Below are positions 1 through 9,157 of a stretch of DNA of 64,000 nt, piece by piece. Source of the stretch: Algibacter amylolyticus (GTDB taxonomy: Bacteria; Bacteroidota; Bacteroidia; Flavobacteriales; Flavobacteriaceae); NCBI RefSeq assembly GCF_014202225.1, contig NZ_JACHGE010000002.1:428636-492635 (forward strand). The letters are read 5' to 3'. The position numbers and the translations under genes are program-made. Every line of letters begins with the position of its first letter. Positions within the stretch are counted from its first letter, which is position 1. The notes under the pieces are model-generated. The model saw only the letters and a program-made list of their open reading frames with translations, was not told the DNA's origin and ran no database searches.

Positions 1-313
1 CAAGTTCGTACAACGTACCTATAACTAAGTTTTCAATGCCAATTAAGTCTTCGTAATTTAAAACAAAACTAACTTGAGGGGCTGGAGTTTCCAAAAGCAT
101 GAGCTGTTCTTGATTGTTGCTATTACAAGTAGTAATTAGTTTATTTATAGAGGTTTCAATATGTTGTAAAAAAGTGAGTAATTCTAAGGCTGTAAAATGC
201 AATGCAGTATTATTAAAAACTAAATTTATTTTTTTGTAATCCTCTACGGCACAGCGCTTCCACCAAAAAACTAAACCAAAATCATTTCTATATATTACTG
301 TAATATCGTCCAT
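1..313 (-). CDS. Small conserved flavobacterial protein, C-terminus outside window
   Basis: An open frame reads leftward from an ATG at 311-313 to the window edge, giving 104 codons without a stop. The protein starts MDDITVIYRN and has a WWKRCAV segment. I recognise no catalytic motif, signal peptide or membrane segment, so it is probably cytosolic. It begins 2 nt after the stop of the next small gene (316-672), which itself follows the PepSY reductase gene by 11 nt, so all three probably share one transcript. The function is unknown. The proximity suggests an accessory role in the same redox or metal process, but that rests on position alone. Confidence 0.6.
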   Translation of the reverse strand, partial: MDDITVIYRNDFGLVFWWKRCAVEDYKKINLVFNNTALHFTALELLTFLQHIETSINKLITTCNSNNQEQLMLLETPAPQVSFVLNYEDLIGIENLVIGTLYEL

Positions 314-315
314 GT

Positions 316-672
316 TTAATTTAAAATTAGCGTATAATCGATATCTTTTGTTGTTAAGTTCTTAGTAAAAACATGGTTTGAAGTAGTGGAAAAAAGGTGT
401 TTTAGTTCTAAAATTTCTTGGCTATTAAACATTAAAACTAGATTGTGCTGCATGGATGGAATAGGGATTTTACGTTTTACTCTAGCCGATGCATATTTAA
501 TTTGCCAGTATTCAATTTCTAGATCTAGTATATAAGATTTAAATTGTTTAAACTCTTTTTTGTTAAGCTCCAGGTATATATTATTAAATTCTAAATGATA
601 AATTTCACATTGGCAACACAGGTATAATTCGCCGCTTTTTACTTTAGAAAGTACTTTTATTTTGGTACACAT
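316..672 (-). CDS. Small cysteine-containing protein, DUF6686-like
   Basis: This 118-residue protein has no signal peptide. Near its N-terminus lies a cysteine cluster C-C-x-C (residues 19-22) followed by an HLEF segment, and Cys2 is also present. This could bind a metal or iron-sulfur cluster, though there are too few cysteines for a classical cluster. The pattern resembles a short conserved protein of Flavobacteriia that I remember as DUF6686; I am unsure of the number. It sits 11 nt downstream of the PepSY-flavodoxin reductase gene and 2 nt upstream of another small gene, so co-transcription is likely. No function can be assigned from sequence. Confidence 0.7.
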   Translation of the reverse strand: MCTKIKVLSKVKSGELYLCCQCEIYHLEFNNIYLELNKKEFKQFKSYILDLEIEYWQIKYASARVKRKIPIPSMQHNLVLMFNSQEILELKHLFSTTSNHVFTKNLTTKDIDYTLILN

Positions 673-683
673 GGTCTTAAATT

Positions 684-2870
684 TTAGTAGCAGTCTGTTT
701 TTATTAAATTCATGTTTAACGGGGCATTAAGCTTGTTTTTGGATATGTTTTCTAGGGTTTTTAAAACACCATTTTGCATAGCTACAGAACCGCAAATCAT
801 TATAGTTCCTTTGTTTTTTAAAACTCTAGATAGTAACTCTTCTTTTTCCATTAATGCATTTTGAACATATTTTTTCTGACTTTCGCCTTGCGAGAAACTT
901 AAATAAACACCAGATAATCTTTTATTATAAAAGGCATCGTCAATATGTTTGGAGTACATCTTGTATGACTCATTTGTGCGTCCGCCCCAAAACAGGTAGT
1001 TTTTAGAATGTTTTAGGTTATCATCGCTAATCATTCCTAAAAAAGGAGCAATTCCGGTACCGTTGGAAATCATAATTACTTCTTTTGCCGATTTTGGAAA
1101 ATGAAAGTCTTTATTCTGTTCTATAGCAGCAGGTAACATATCGTTTAGTTTTAAATCGTTTAAATAGTTTGAGCATATTCCAAACTCATGTTTTTTAATA
1201 CTTAAAAGAATGTTTTTTCCAATTTTGCCAATAGAGTATTGCCTAGGTACTTCGTTTTCTTTGGGTATAATAGAGAGTAAATCGCCAGACCGAAAAGCTC
1301 TTTTCTTAATGGGTTGTAATTCTAGTAAAAATGAATTATCGCTATTTATGGTCGTGCGTTTTACTACTTTAAAAGAGCTTAGTTTTTTTTTGTTATGATT
1401 TGTTGGAGGCTCATTAACATTGAGTGTTAGATTTTTTGTTTTACCCCAGGAATCTATCCAGTTTTTAAACTCGGTAAACGATTGATTGTTAATTTTATGA
1501 AGCGCCATACAAGGCATGTATTTTTGGTGTTGTTGTAACATAGAATCTACCAAAATGGCATATTTGCAAAAGCCTTTATAGGCCAACGAGCCAAACCCAA
1601 CAACTGCATATTTTAAGTTGTTTTGTTGCGGAGTAGTTTGTACGAGTTTTTCAAAATACTTGGCATTAACAGGAGGATCGCCTTCGCCGTAAGTGGAGGT
1701 AAGGACAACAAGGTGAGTTGCTTTTTTATAAGTAGTATATTGGTTTAATTCTGAGATGTAAACCGATTTTCCTTCGGCAATTAAAGCGTTTAGTAATAAT
1801 TTAGCAAAGCCAAAAGTACTGCCTGTTTCCGAGCCAACAAGTATAATGTATTCGGCAGCATCTTTATTAAACTTATTTTTAATGTTTACAGCATTACGTT
1901 TTCGGTTTAAGGTCATAGAAAACCCAGAGAAAACAAAAAACAATATACTAATACTTGTTAATAGTAAAACAAAAGACCATATAATGGAGCCTTCTCCCGT
2001 ATGTAAAAATAAACTCCAACTCGTAGCAAGAGTTATAAAACCATCCGATTTCTCACTTACTATTTTTCCGTTATACTGGTTTACATAGACTTCTTTATCA
2101 TGTAATTTTAAAATAAAGTAATCTTCAATATCATTAGAAAAAGGAAACTCAATACGTTTTATATCACCTAAGGTTAAGCTGTTAAAAATATTCGAATCCG
2201 TAATTTTAGATGGGGTAGAAGTTGTAGTTTTTGTTTTAACGTGTTTGTGTTTTGTTTCGGGTAATAACGAAAACCTTTCCAAGGACAAAAACACGCCCGT
2301 AATGGTAATTATAATTATTGGTATTAAGGTGTATTTACCTAGTATTACATGGTAGTATTGGTTAAAATCTTCTTTAATAGTTTTGGCAAAAAAAGCTTTA
2401 ATACTACCTTGACGTTTTATTATTAAAATAATACCTGTAACCGCCATTAAAAACAGCAAAAAGGATACAATGCCAACAATGGCACGCCCTGTAGATTTTA
2501 AAAATAGAGATCTGTGTAAATTTGTTGCAAAACTAAATATGGGGGCTTTTTCAATAATATCTCCCGTTTTTTTTGCGGTAAACGGATCGATATAAAAGGT
2601 TTCGCTTTCGCCTTGTTTTGTAACTACCGAAGCGGAAATAAAATCATTTTTATCAATGTCCAAATAGATAACCTCATCGTATTCCGTTTTTAGACTTTCT
2701 AATGTTTTAGAAATACTAAGGGATTGAGCATCTTTTACAGCATAAGGTTTTAGCTGATTCGATATGGGTTCGAAAGCCAAAATAGTACCAGTTAAAGCGG
2801 CAAGAATTATAAATAAGGAAGAAGAAATAGCCAAAATAAGATGGCTAAGTCTCCATATAGAAATGGTCAT
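684..2870 (-). CDS. PepSY transmembrane protein fused to flavodoxin and ferredoxin-NADP reductase domains
   Basis: This 728-residue inner-membrane protein probably moves electrons from cytosolic NAD(P)H across the membrane. The first half has PepSY-type architecture with hydrophobic segments near residues 10-32, 130-152, 175-197 and 297-319. A flavodoxin domain follows at about 340-480, with the FMN phosphate-loop motif GSETGST near residue 346. Then comes an FAD/NAD(P) reductase module with RQYSIGK (FAD binding, about 542), SNGTGIAPF (pyridine nucleotide binding, about 600) and ICGS near the end. This layout matches proteins annotated as sulfite reductase flavoprotein-like or siderophore-iron reductases. 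The upstream DUF2271 gene carries a predicted covalent FMN site, so that protein is a plausible periplasmic electron partner. The final acceptor, perhaps ferric iron, is inferred and not shown by the sequence. Confidence 0.88.
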   Translation of the reverse strand: MTISIWRLSHLILAISSSLFIILAALTGTILAFEPISNQLKPYAVKDAQSLSISKTLESLKTEYDEVIYLDIDKNDFISASVVTKQGESETFYIDPFTAKKTGDIIEKAPIFSFATNLHRSLFLKSTGRAIVGIVSFLLFLMAVTGIILIIKRQGSIKAFFAKTIKEDFNQYYHVILGKYTLIPIIIITITGVFLSLERFSLLPETKHKHVKTKTTTSTPSKITDSNIFNSLTLGDIKRIEFPFSNDIEDYFILKLHDKEVYVNQYNGKIVSEKSDGFITLATSWSLFLHTGEGSIIWSFVLLLTSISILFFVFSGFSMTLNRKRNAVNIKNKFNKDAAEYIILVGSETGSTFGFAKLLLNALIAEGKSVYISELNQYTTYKKATHLVVLTSTYGEGDPPVNAKYFEKLVQTTPQQNNLKYAVVGFGSLAYKGFCKYAILVDSMLQQHQKYMPCMALHKINNQSFTEFKNWIDSWGKTKNLTLNVNEPPTNHNKKKLSSFKVVKRTTINSDNSFLLELQPIKKRAFRSGDLLSIIPKENEVPRQYSIGKIGKNILLSIKKHEFGICSNYLNDLKLNDMLPAAIEQNKDFHFPKSAKEVIMISNGTGIAPFLGMISDDNLKHSKNYLFWGGRTNESYKMYSKHIDDAFYNKRLSGVYLSFSQGESQKKYVQNALMEKEELLSRVLKNKGTIMICGSVAMQNGVLKTLENISKNKLNAPLNMNLIKTDCY

Positions 2871-2943
2871 TGGTGCAAAATTTGTAGCGCATTTAACGAG
2901 GTTTCATTAAAACGTTTTATTTGATTGTTGCTATAAGATTTAT

Positions 2944-2983
2944 AATGTCTTGTCTTAACTGCGTTTGGATAAGACAAGACATT
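2944..2983. repeat. Perfect 14-bp inverted repeat between DUF2271 and PepSY reductase genes
   Basis: The arms AATGTCTTGTCTTA (2944-2957) and its exact reverse complement (2970-2983) flank a 12-nt loop. The hairpin lies in the 127-nt gap after the DUF2271 stop and before the PepSY reductase start. No run of T follows on the minus strand, so it is not a standard intrinsic terminator. It could be an attenuator, an RNA-stabilising hairpin or a protein-binding palindrome. Confidence 0.75.
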
Positions 2984-2997
2984 CAAGTGTTTATTTG

Positions 2998-3492
2998 TTA
3001 CTTTTGTGGCATCATTCGAACGTATCGGATGTACCCTTTGCCTTCATGTTTTAGCTTTATGTTTTCGGTAGTTAAAGGAAACTCTACATCTTTAATATAA
3101 TATTCTTTGTCTTCAACAGCGGTTTCAAAACGAAGGCTATAACCAGCATCAATTTTATCCTGGTCTATTTCAATAACATTAATGGCACGCTCGCCACCAC
3201 CAATAGTAGCGCCAGTAATGGCATCAATATCCGTTTTTGTTTTTCCGAAAAAACGCCACCATTCTGCTATATCGTGGTACCATTCATCATCATCACCTTG
3301 TACATAAAGTGTTTGTTCATAGCCCCCTTCCGGATTTATAAGCGAGATAACAACATAAGCGCCTTCACCCGAATAATTAATCATTTGCACCATACATTTA
3401 AAGGTGTTTGGCTTAGGAGAAAAGGCAAATAAAGTCACTACTAAAATGGCAAGAAACGCCATATATTTGGTCTGTTTTAATAAGGTTGTCAT
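2998..3492 (-). CDS. Exported DUF2271 protein with predicted covalent FMN site
   Basis: This 164-residue protein has an N-terminal hydrophobic signal (about residues 10-24) and should act in the periplasm. The rest matches DUF2271, with a tryptophan-rich stretch near 71-80. Residues 90-96 read DAITGAT, which fits the D-x-x-[S/T]-G-A-[S/T] motif where ApbE-type transferases attach FMN to the last threonine, here Thr96. DUF2271 is, from memory, among the domain families linked to extracytosolic flavinylation. It lies 6 nt downstream of the ankyrin gene and upstream of the PepSY reductase, which fits a chain from reductase to flavinylated carrier to a periplasmic acceptor. No apbE gene is visible in the window. 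Confidence 0.85.
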   Translation of the reverse strand: MTTLLKQTKYMAFLAILVVTLFAFSPKPNTFKCMVQMINYSGEGAYVVISLINPEGGYEQTLYVQGDDDEWYHDIAEWWRFFGKTKTDIDAITGATIGGGERAINVIEIDQDKIDAGYSLRFETAVEDKEYYIKDVEFPLTTENIKLKHEGKGYIRYVRMMPQK

Positions 3493-3498
3493 ACTAAA

Positions 3499-4992
3499 TT
3501 ATTTTAAAAAATTAATATCTATGGCGTTGGCTTTAAGAAGCTCGTTTTCTTGTGCTAAATCGTAAACAGATTCTTCAAATTCTGTTAAAGCACTTTTATT
3601 AGCACCTTTAGCAATTAGATATTTTAAAATTGAATCGTCTTTAGATTTCATGGCTGCAATATGTAGTACAGATAGCCCTTCGTTATTGGCCGCATTGATA
3701 TCAATTTTTGTTGGCTCTAAAAATTTAAGTAGCTCTAAATCTAATTTTTCAATGGCAATTTGGTATAGCGTATTATTACCTGCTTGAGTTGCTGTAAAAT
3801 CTACATTTTTGGCTTGTAGTAGTTTTGCTTTTTCATAAAAATCGACCTTATTACGCGGTCTGTAAGCGTTTACTAAATAATATGCTAAATTATTACCATT
3901 ATGATCTACAAGGTTAGCATTTGCGTTTTGTTCAAGTAAATAAGCTACTACTTCTGGTTTATTACGTTCTACGGCAAGCGTTAAAGCAGATTGCCCATCT
4001 TTGTTAACTAAATTTATATTTTTAGTTAGGTTATGCAAATGTTTTACAACCTCTAAACTATTAGCCTGAGCAGCTTTAATAAATGGAGTATTACCGTCTT
4101 TATCGGTAGCATTAGGATCTAATCCTTTGCTAATAAAATAGTCAATTACGGCGGTCTCTTTAGTGCTTCCAGCTACATTTAAAAGCGGGTTTACACCATT
4201 GGTTGTTGTTATGTTTGGATTAATACCTAGGCTTTCTAAATAGTTGTAAACTTCAATACCGTTAGAGTGTCCGCGACCACCTTGACTGGCAAAAATAAAA
4301 GCGTTACCACCGTCTTTATTTATAGTATTGTACTCAATACCTTTAGCTACAAGCTGCTTTAGCATAGCAATGTTACCAGTTTTTGCGGTGTAATTAAATA
4401 CCCCATTACCATAGTTATCTTTACTCTTTAAGCTAATACCTTTAGTTTCAAAGTAATCTACAATCTCAAAATCTGATAATTTAGGAATTAATAATAAAAG
4501 GGCATTAGCGCCATCTTTACTAGTTTCGGTTTTTACATTGGCACCGTGTGCTATAAGCGCATCATAAATTTTTGTATCCGTAACGCCCGCTGCTGCTGTG
4601 AAAATTAATGGAGAACTTCCTTTATCATCAATAATATCAACACGCGCACCAGATTCTAATAAGTGGTTTACTAACTCTAAATTGCCAGAGTAAGCCGCCC
4701 AAAAAATATAGGTTCTGCCATCGTGCGTTAATTTATTAGGGTTGTTTTCTTTAAAACTTAATAGGTATTTTACAATGTCTAAATCTGCCTTTGCAAAAAT
4801 ACTATTGGTAACAGCATCAAAACCAGAGGATGTAAGTTGGGTTGGACTGTGTCCAGCTTTAACGGTTTGTTTAACTGTTTCTAAATTTGGCTTTTTAGCC
4901 CAAAATTTTCTATCTCTTAATAGGTTGCTGTCTTGTGCTATGGCATTTAGACTACAAACTAAAAGCAATACAATTTTCACTAATTTATTCAT
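3499..4992 (-). CDS. Exported ankyrin-repeat protein
   Basis: The 497-residue product begins with a signal peptide (hydrophobic core about 6-18, then AIAQDSN), so it is probably periplasmic. Nearly all of the mature protein consists of ankyrin repeats of about 33 residues with the usual G-x-T/N-x-L-x-x-A-A pattern, for example around residues 98-130 and again at the C-terminus. Ankyrin repeats are protein-binding scaffolds, and no catalytic residues are evident. The gene is first in a minus-strand run, 6 nt before the DUF2271 gene. It may therefore serve as an assembly or docking factor for the flavin/PepSY redox proteins; that role is inferred from position. Confidence 0.85.
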   Translation of the reverse strand: MNKLVKIVLLLVCSLNAIAQDSNLLRDRKFWAKKPNLETVKQTVKAGHSPTQLTSSGFDAVTNSIFAKADLDIVKYLLSFKENNPNKLTHDGRTYIFWAAYSGNLELVNHLLESGARVDIIDDKGSSPLIFTAAAGVTDTKIYDALIAHGANVKTETSKDGANALLLLIPKLSDFEIVDYFETKGISLKSKDNYGNGVFNYTAKTGNIAMLKQLVAKGIEYNTINKDGGNAFIFASQGGRGHSNGIEVYNYLESLGINPNITTTNGVNPLLNVAGSTKETAVIDYFISKGLDPNATDKDGNTPFIKAAQANSLEVVKHLHNLTKNINLVNKDGQSALTLAVERNKPEVVAYLLEQNANANLVDHNGNNLAYYLVNAYRPRNKVDFYEKAKLLQAKNVDFTATQAGNNTLYQIAIEKLDLELLKFLEPTKIDINAANNEGLSVLHIAAMKSKDDSILKYLIAKGANKSALTEFEESVYDLAQENELLKANAIDINFLK

Positions 4993-5527
4993 GGTTTAAA
5001 ATATAAATGGTTTAATCTTTTATTTAGACTTAATAAAAATAATCTGTTATTTTTTGACAAATTTAATCAAGAATCATTCTAAATAAAAAAATTATCACTT
5101 TTATTTTTACTTTTTTTTAAGCATGATACTTTTTGCTAAAACAGAGGAGAGGTATCAAAAGGTTTCTATATGAATTAATTTTTTAGAAGTTGCTATAATT
5201 TTTTGCAACTCGAAATTTGTAAATAATTTAGGGGTATACTTCCTAACGAAAATTATATAAAAACGCAATGAGTTTATGGCTAGTAAGCAGCTAAATCGTT
5301 AATAAAAGTGCTAATTGAGTCATATGTTATAATAGATGAGATATAATTTATACAAAAAAGATAACCGACTTTATATATTTACTCTTTAAAGTTTTTTTTA
5401 ATACGCTTTAATATCTGTCAGATAGCTAACAATGAATTTAAAAACGACAGACGAAGCTAAAATTGAAGAATGCTATTTGTTAAAAGCTATAAAATATAGT
5501 ATTACAAAATAAACGGTTTATTATTTT
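4993..5527. other. Divergent intergenic region between ankyrin and cytochrome genes
   Basis: This very AT-rich 535-bp gap separates two divergent operons and should hold both promoters. I see a short AT hairpin (5035-5054), a 6-bp inverted repeat AGTTGC/GCAACT around 5188-5210, and a perfect 13-bp palindrome at 5412-5424 (listed separately). No convincing Bacteroidota -33/-7 pair, RNA gene or coding frame stands out. A 26-codon ATG frame at about 5432-5512 has no supporting features. Confidence 0.6.
5412..5424. promoter_or_regulatory. Perfect 13-bp palindrome upstream of the cytochrome gene
   Basis: TATCTG-T-CAGATA is an exact palindrome about 104 nt upstream of the ATG at 5528. Its size and place suit an operator for a dimeric regulator. 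I have no regulator to pair with it, and short palindromes do occur by chance in AT-rich DNA. Confidence 0.3.
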
Positions 5528-8500
5528 ATGAAAAACAAACTGATACTTGCTTTTGTATTCACCTTAGTTCTTTTAGGACTGCTCTTAATACCTTTTAATG
5601 GCGATTCAGAAAATACATTTATCTTTTTTCTAGGTCGGTTTCACCCCATAATTTTACACCTACCTATTGGTGCTTTAGTTGTTTTGTTTGTGCTAGAAAT
5701 TATTAATGCAAAACGACCGGAATTACATTTACATTCAGCGTGTAATATTTTGCTATGGTTTTCGGTAGTTAGTGTTCTGCTAACTGTGGTTTTAGGTTTT
5801 TTTCTGGCTTCAAGCGGACATTATAATGAAGATTTATTAAACACCCACCAATGGTTAGGATGGTTCACTGCAATAATTTGTGTGTGGCTTTTGGTTTTAC
5901 GTAATAAAAAATCTGCCGAAGCTTCAAACAAAGTCAGTAAAGCCTATAAGCTATTTCTTTTAGTAAATGTGGTTTTATTGTCTTTTGCTGGGCATTATGG
6001 AGGTTCGTTAACCCATGGAGAAGCATATTTAACTAAGTATATGCCGTCTAAAATGAAAGCGGTTCTGGGCGTTTCAAATCAAGATTCTTACCTAGCAATG
6101 AATCCAAATGATTCTACATCAGAGGCTGCTTTGTATTTTAAAAATAATATTAAACCTGTAATGCAAAAACATTGTTACGATTGTCATGGCCCTGAAAAAG
6201 AAAAGGGCGGTGTACGTTTAGATGTTTTGAATTGGGATATGATAAACGGACCAGATGCCGAAGGTTGGCATTCCGCTTTAGATATGATTAATTCTGGAGA
6301 AATGCCTCCAAAGGAAGAGCCTCAATTAAGTGATCAAGAACGACGTGATGTTGTAGATTGGATGACAACTAACTTAGAAAAAGCGGCTGCTGCAAAACAA
6401 GCTAGTAATAAAGGTGTGATGCGCAGATTAACCAAAAGGCAATACACCAATAGTTTAAACGAGTTACTTGGTGTTAACGTTAACTTTGGCGATGTTTTAC
6501 CAGACGATGGTAAATCTAAAATGGGATTTAGTAACAATGGTAGTGTACTACAAACATCTGCGTTACATATTGATTACTATCAAAAAATAGCCCGAGAGGC
6601 ATTGGATAAGGCTATTGTATTTAGAGATAAGCCAGAATCTAAAAAATATAAAGTTACTATAGGTGCTAATACAGGCGATGGTAAAACGGGTGCGCAGTAT
6701 GGTGGTTACCAAACGGCAGCCATTAATAATAAGGATTTTACTATCGATGTTTTAGACGAAAACGGTAGGCCTCTTTCTAGCGCTTCTATGACTCAAAAAG
6801 ATTCCCTTTTAGCTTTAAAAAACAAAATAGGTATTGGCATGCGCGGTTCGGCAAGTAACAGGTATAGCGTAGAAAAGGAGGGTATGTTACTATATTCTGC
6901 ATTACCAGCTAAAGAAGTGGCGCCTAAGTCGTGGCAAGGGCCTTCACCAAATTTAAAATTATTGGTTAAAGAAGATTTTCCAAGAACTGGAGACTTTGTT
7001 TTTAGAGTCCAAGCATCAAAAGGTTATCTATCTACTTCGGTTGAGCGTCTTATCGATTTAAGAAAAAAAGTACCTGCACGAACAACACCTAAAGCTATTA
7101 AAGTAGTCGCTAAGGATATTAAAAATCCTAAAGGCTTTGTTTTAAAAGACAAACGCTGGTTAATGCCAGATAACGTTGCAAATAATGTAAAAACTAAGTT
7201 TGTGTATAAGGTGCCAAAATCGGGAATCTATCAGGTAGATTTGGTGCATCCTTATAGCTCTGAAGATGCTATGCCATCGTACCAAATTAGTCTTTTTGGA
7301 GGTAGTAAAGAAGGGCGCGTAAGTGAGCGCTTGTACATGGATAAAAGCTTAGAAACCGCAGATCAAGTAGTTACTCCAGTTACTTTAGCGTATTTATCTA
7401 AAGGAACACATAAAGGATATATTGGTGGTAAATTTTTTGTTGGCTTTAGCCATATTGTACTAACACCACTAGCAGAAAACGATCCTTTACCGCAAATATT
7501 AGAGCAAGAAGCTAAATTAAATAGTCAGCAATATGCCGGTGTTAATCCATCCATTCAGGTGTTTTCGGGCACACGAACAGACGATGGTATGGATTATAAA
7601 ACCTTTGATGAATGTGTGGAAGTTAACGTCCCGTTTGGGGAATTAAAAACCTACGAGTTTAAAGGACGATTAGAAAATTTACCCATTCCTTTAGCAGGAA
7701 ATCAAGTAAGTGGAGACCTTGCAAACATGTTAACCGTAGGACTTTGGAATAATCATTTGGTTAAAGAAAATAGTCTTACAGGTCCGCCTTTGCTTATTAA
7801 ATCGGTTGAGTTTGAAGCACCTTACCATCCCGTTTGGCCTCCAAATAGCCATACCGAAATCTTTTTCGATTCGTCTAATAAATCAGATAAAGAAGTCTAT
7901 ACAAAAGAAGTTTTAAATCGTTTTATGACTAAAGCTTTTAGAAGATCTGTTACCGCAGAAGAACTAAATAGGTATGTCGATTTTTGGAACAGTATAAAAC
8001 ATGATTTCGACCGTTATGAAGACGGCGTTAAAGAGGTTTTGGTGGCCGTTTTATGTTCGCCTAATTTTATTTACTTGTTTGAGCCTGAAGATTCTAATTC
8101 ACCAGACAACAAAAAGTCTGAAGATGAATTTTTCCTAGCCTCGCAATTGGCTTATTTTTTATGGAATTCGCCTCCCGATGAAACCTTAACGGCCTTGGCT
8201 GCCGAAGGCGATTTACATGATGAATTACCCGAGCAAATTGAACGTATGGTAAACGACTCTAAAATAGCGCGAATGATTCATTCTTTTACTTACGAATGGT
8301 TGCGATTAGATAGACATAAAACCATGGATACCGATGTAAATGAATATAAAGATTACACTAGGTTTGTTAAAGAAGACATGGCCAATGAAACCTACGAGTT
8401 TATTAGTTATGTACTTAAAAATAACATGAGTATTCTCAATTTTATAGACTCAGATTTTGCTATGCTGAATCAAAATTTAGCAGAGTTTTATGGGGTTGAA

Positions 8501-9157
8501 GGGGTTAAAGGTCATCAGTTTCGTCCTGTGGAGTTACCTAAGGATTTAAACAGAGGCGGTTTGCTTTCTCAAGGGGCGTTTTTAAATGGCCATTCCGATG
8601 GTGTTCAGGCGCATCCTATTAAGCGTGCCGTTTGGTTAAAAGAAAAAATATTGGGCGATACGCCACCGCCACCGCCGCCAAATGTGCCAGAGCTGGATAC
8701 AGACACTCCGGGGTTTGAAGACATGACCTTAAAAGAACAACTGTTTTTACACCGTAATAAAGCAGCGTGTTTGGATTGCCATAAAAAAATAGATCCTTAT
8801 GGTGTTGTTTTTGAAAATTACGATGCCGTTGGTAGGTATCAATTAACATCAAAAGGTAAACCTATCGATACAAAATCTCAACTACCAGATGGCACCGAAG
8901 TTGAAGGCGTGCAAGGAATAAAGGATTATATCATTAGAATGAAAAAGGAAGAGTTTACAAAATCCTTAGTCGAGCATCTTTACGCATACGCCTTAGGACG
9001 CGATGTAAGTTTTGCCGATCAAAAAGAAATAAATAAAATAGTTGAAAACGTTATAGAAGACGATTTCCGTTTTCAAACTGTAATAGAACAAATCGTTTTA
9101 AGTTCTTCATTTTACAAAAAAGAACGGAATTGGTTTAATAAAATATTTGGATCATGA
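5528..9157 (+). CDS. Membrane protein with two haem-c motifs and planctomycete-type PSCyt1/DUF1587/1595/1592/1588/1585 domains
   Basis: This large protein (1209 residues) is anchored by about five N-terminal helices (residues 4-155, DUF2231-like), with the remainder in the periplasm. A first haem-c site, C216-Y-D-C219-H220, lies in a PSCyt1-type domain. DUF1587 (about 298-365, RRLTKRQYTNSLNELLG) and a beta-rich middle follow, then DUF1595 (about 785-850), DUF1592 (about 860-990) and DUF1588 (about 1005-1105) with a second haem site C1081-L-D-C1084-H1085, and a C-terminal DUF1585. These domains were first defined in Planctomycetes and are usually paired with DUF1552 proteins, as here: the next gene overlaps by ATGA. 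The protein probably transfers electrons, perhaps from carbohydrate oxidation, but its biochemistry is not established. It opens a long plus-strand run. Confidence 0.88.
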   Translation: MKNKLILAFVFTLVLLGLLLIPFNGDSENTFIFFLGRFHPIILHLPIGALVVLFVLEIINAKRPELHLHSACNILLWFSVVSVLLTVVLGFFLASSGHYNEDLLNTHQWLGWFTAIICVWLLVLRNKKSAEASNKVSKAYKLFLLVNVVLLSFAGHYGGSLTHGEAYLTKYMPSKMKAVLGVSNQDSYLAMNPNDSTSEAALYFKNNIKPVMQKHCYDCHGPEKEKGGVRLDVLNWDMINGPDAEGWHSALDMINSGEMPPKEEPQLSDQERRDVVDWMTTNLEKAAAAKQASNKGVMRRLTKRQYTNSLNELLGVNVNFGDVLPDDGKSKMGFSNNGSVLQTSALHIDYYQKIAREALDKAIVFRDKPESKKYKVTIGANTGDGKTGAQYGGYQTAAINNKDFTIDVLDENGRPLSSASMTQKDSLLALKNKIGIGMRGSASNRYSVEKEGMLLYSALPAKEVAPKSWQGPSPNLKLLVKEDFPRTGDFVFRVQASKGYLSTSVERLIDLRKKVPARTTPKAIKVVAKDIKNPKGFVLKDKRWLMPDNVANNVKTKFVYKVPKSGIYQVDLVHPYSSEDAMPSYQISLFGGSKEGRVSERLYMDKSLETADQVVTPVTLAYLSKGTHKGYIGGKFFVGFSHIVLTPLAENDPLPQILEQEAKLNSQQYAGVNPSIQVFSGTRTDDGMDYKTFDECVEVNVPFGELKTYEFKGRLENLPIPLAGNQVSGDLANMLTVGLWNNHLVKENSLTGPPLLIKSVEFEAPYHPVWPPNSHTEIFFDSSNKSDKEVYTKEVLNRFMTKAFRRSVTAEELNRYVDFWNSIKHDFDRYEDGVKEVLVAVLCSPNFIYLFEPEDSNSPDNKKSEDEFFLASQLAYFLWNSPPDETLTALAAEGDLHDELPEQIERMVNDSKIARMIHSFTYEWLRLDRHKTMDTDVNEYKDYTRFVKEDMANETYEFISYVLKNNMSILNFIDSDFAMLNQNLAEFYGVEGVKGHQFRPVELPKDLNRGGLLSQGAFLNGHSDGVQAHPIKRAVWLKEKILGDTPPPPPPNVPELDTDTPGFEDMTLKEQLFLHRNKAACLDCHKKIDPYGVVFENYDAVGRYQLTSKGKPIDTKSQLPDGTEVEGVQGIKDYIIRMKKEEFTKSLVEHLYAYALGRDVSFADQKEINKIVENVIEDDFRFQTVIEQIVLSSSFYKKERNWFNKIFGS

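Noticed and set aside
5432-5512. 26-codon ATG frame before the cytochrome gene
   Set aside because: It is short, has no recognisable product or codon signal, and lies in an AT-rich control region. Nothing supports translation.
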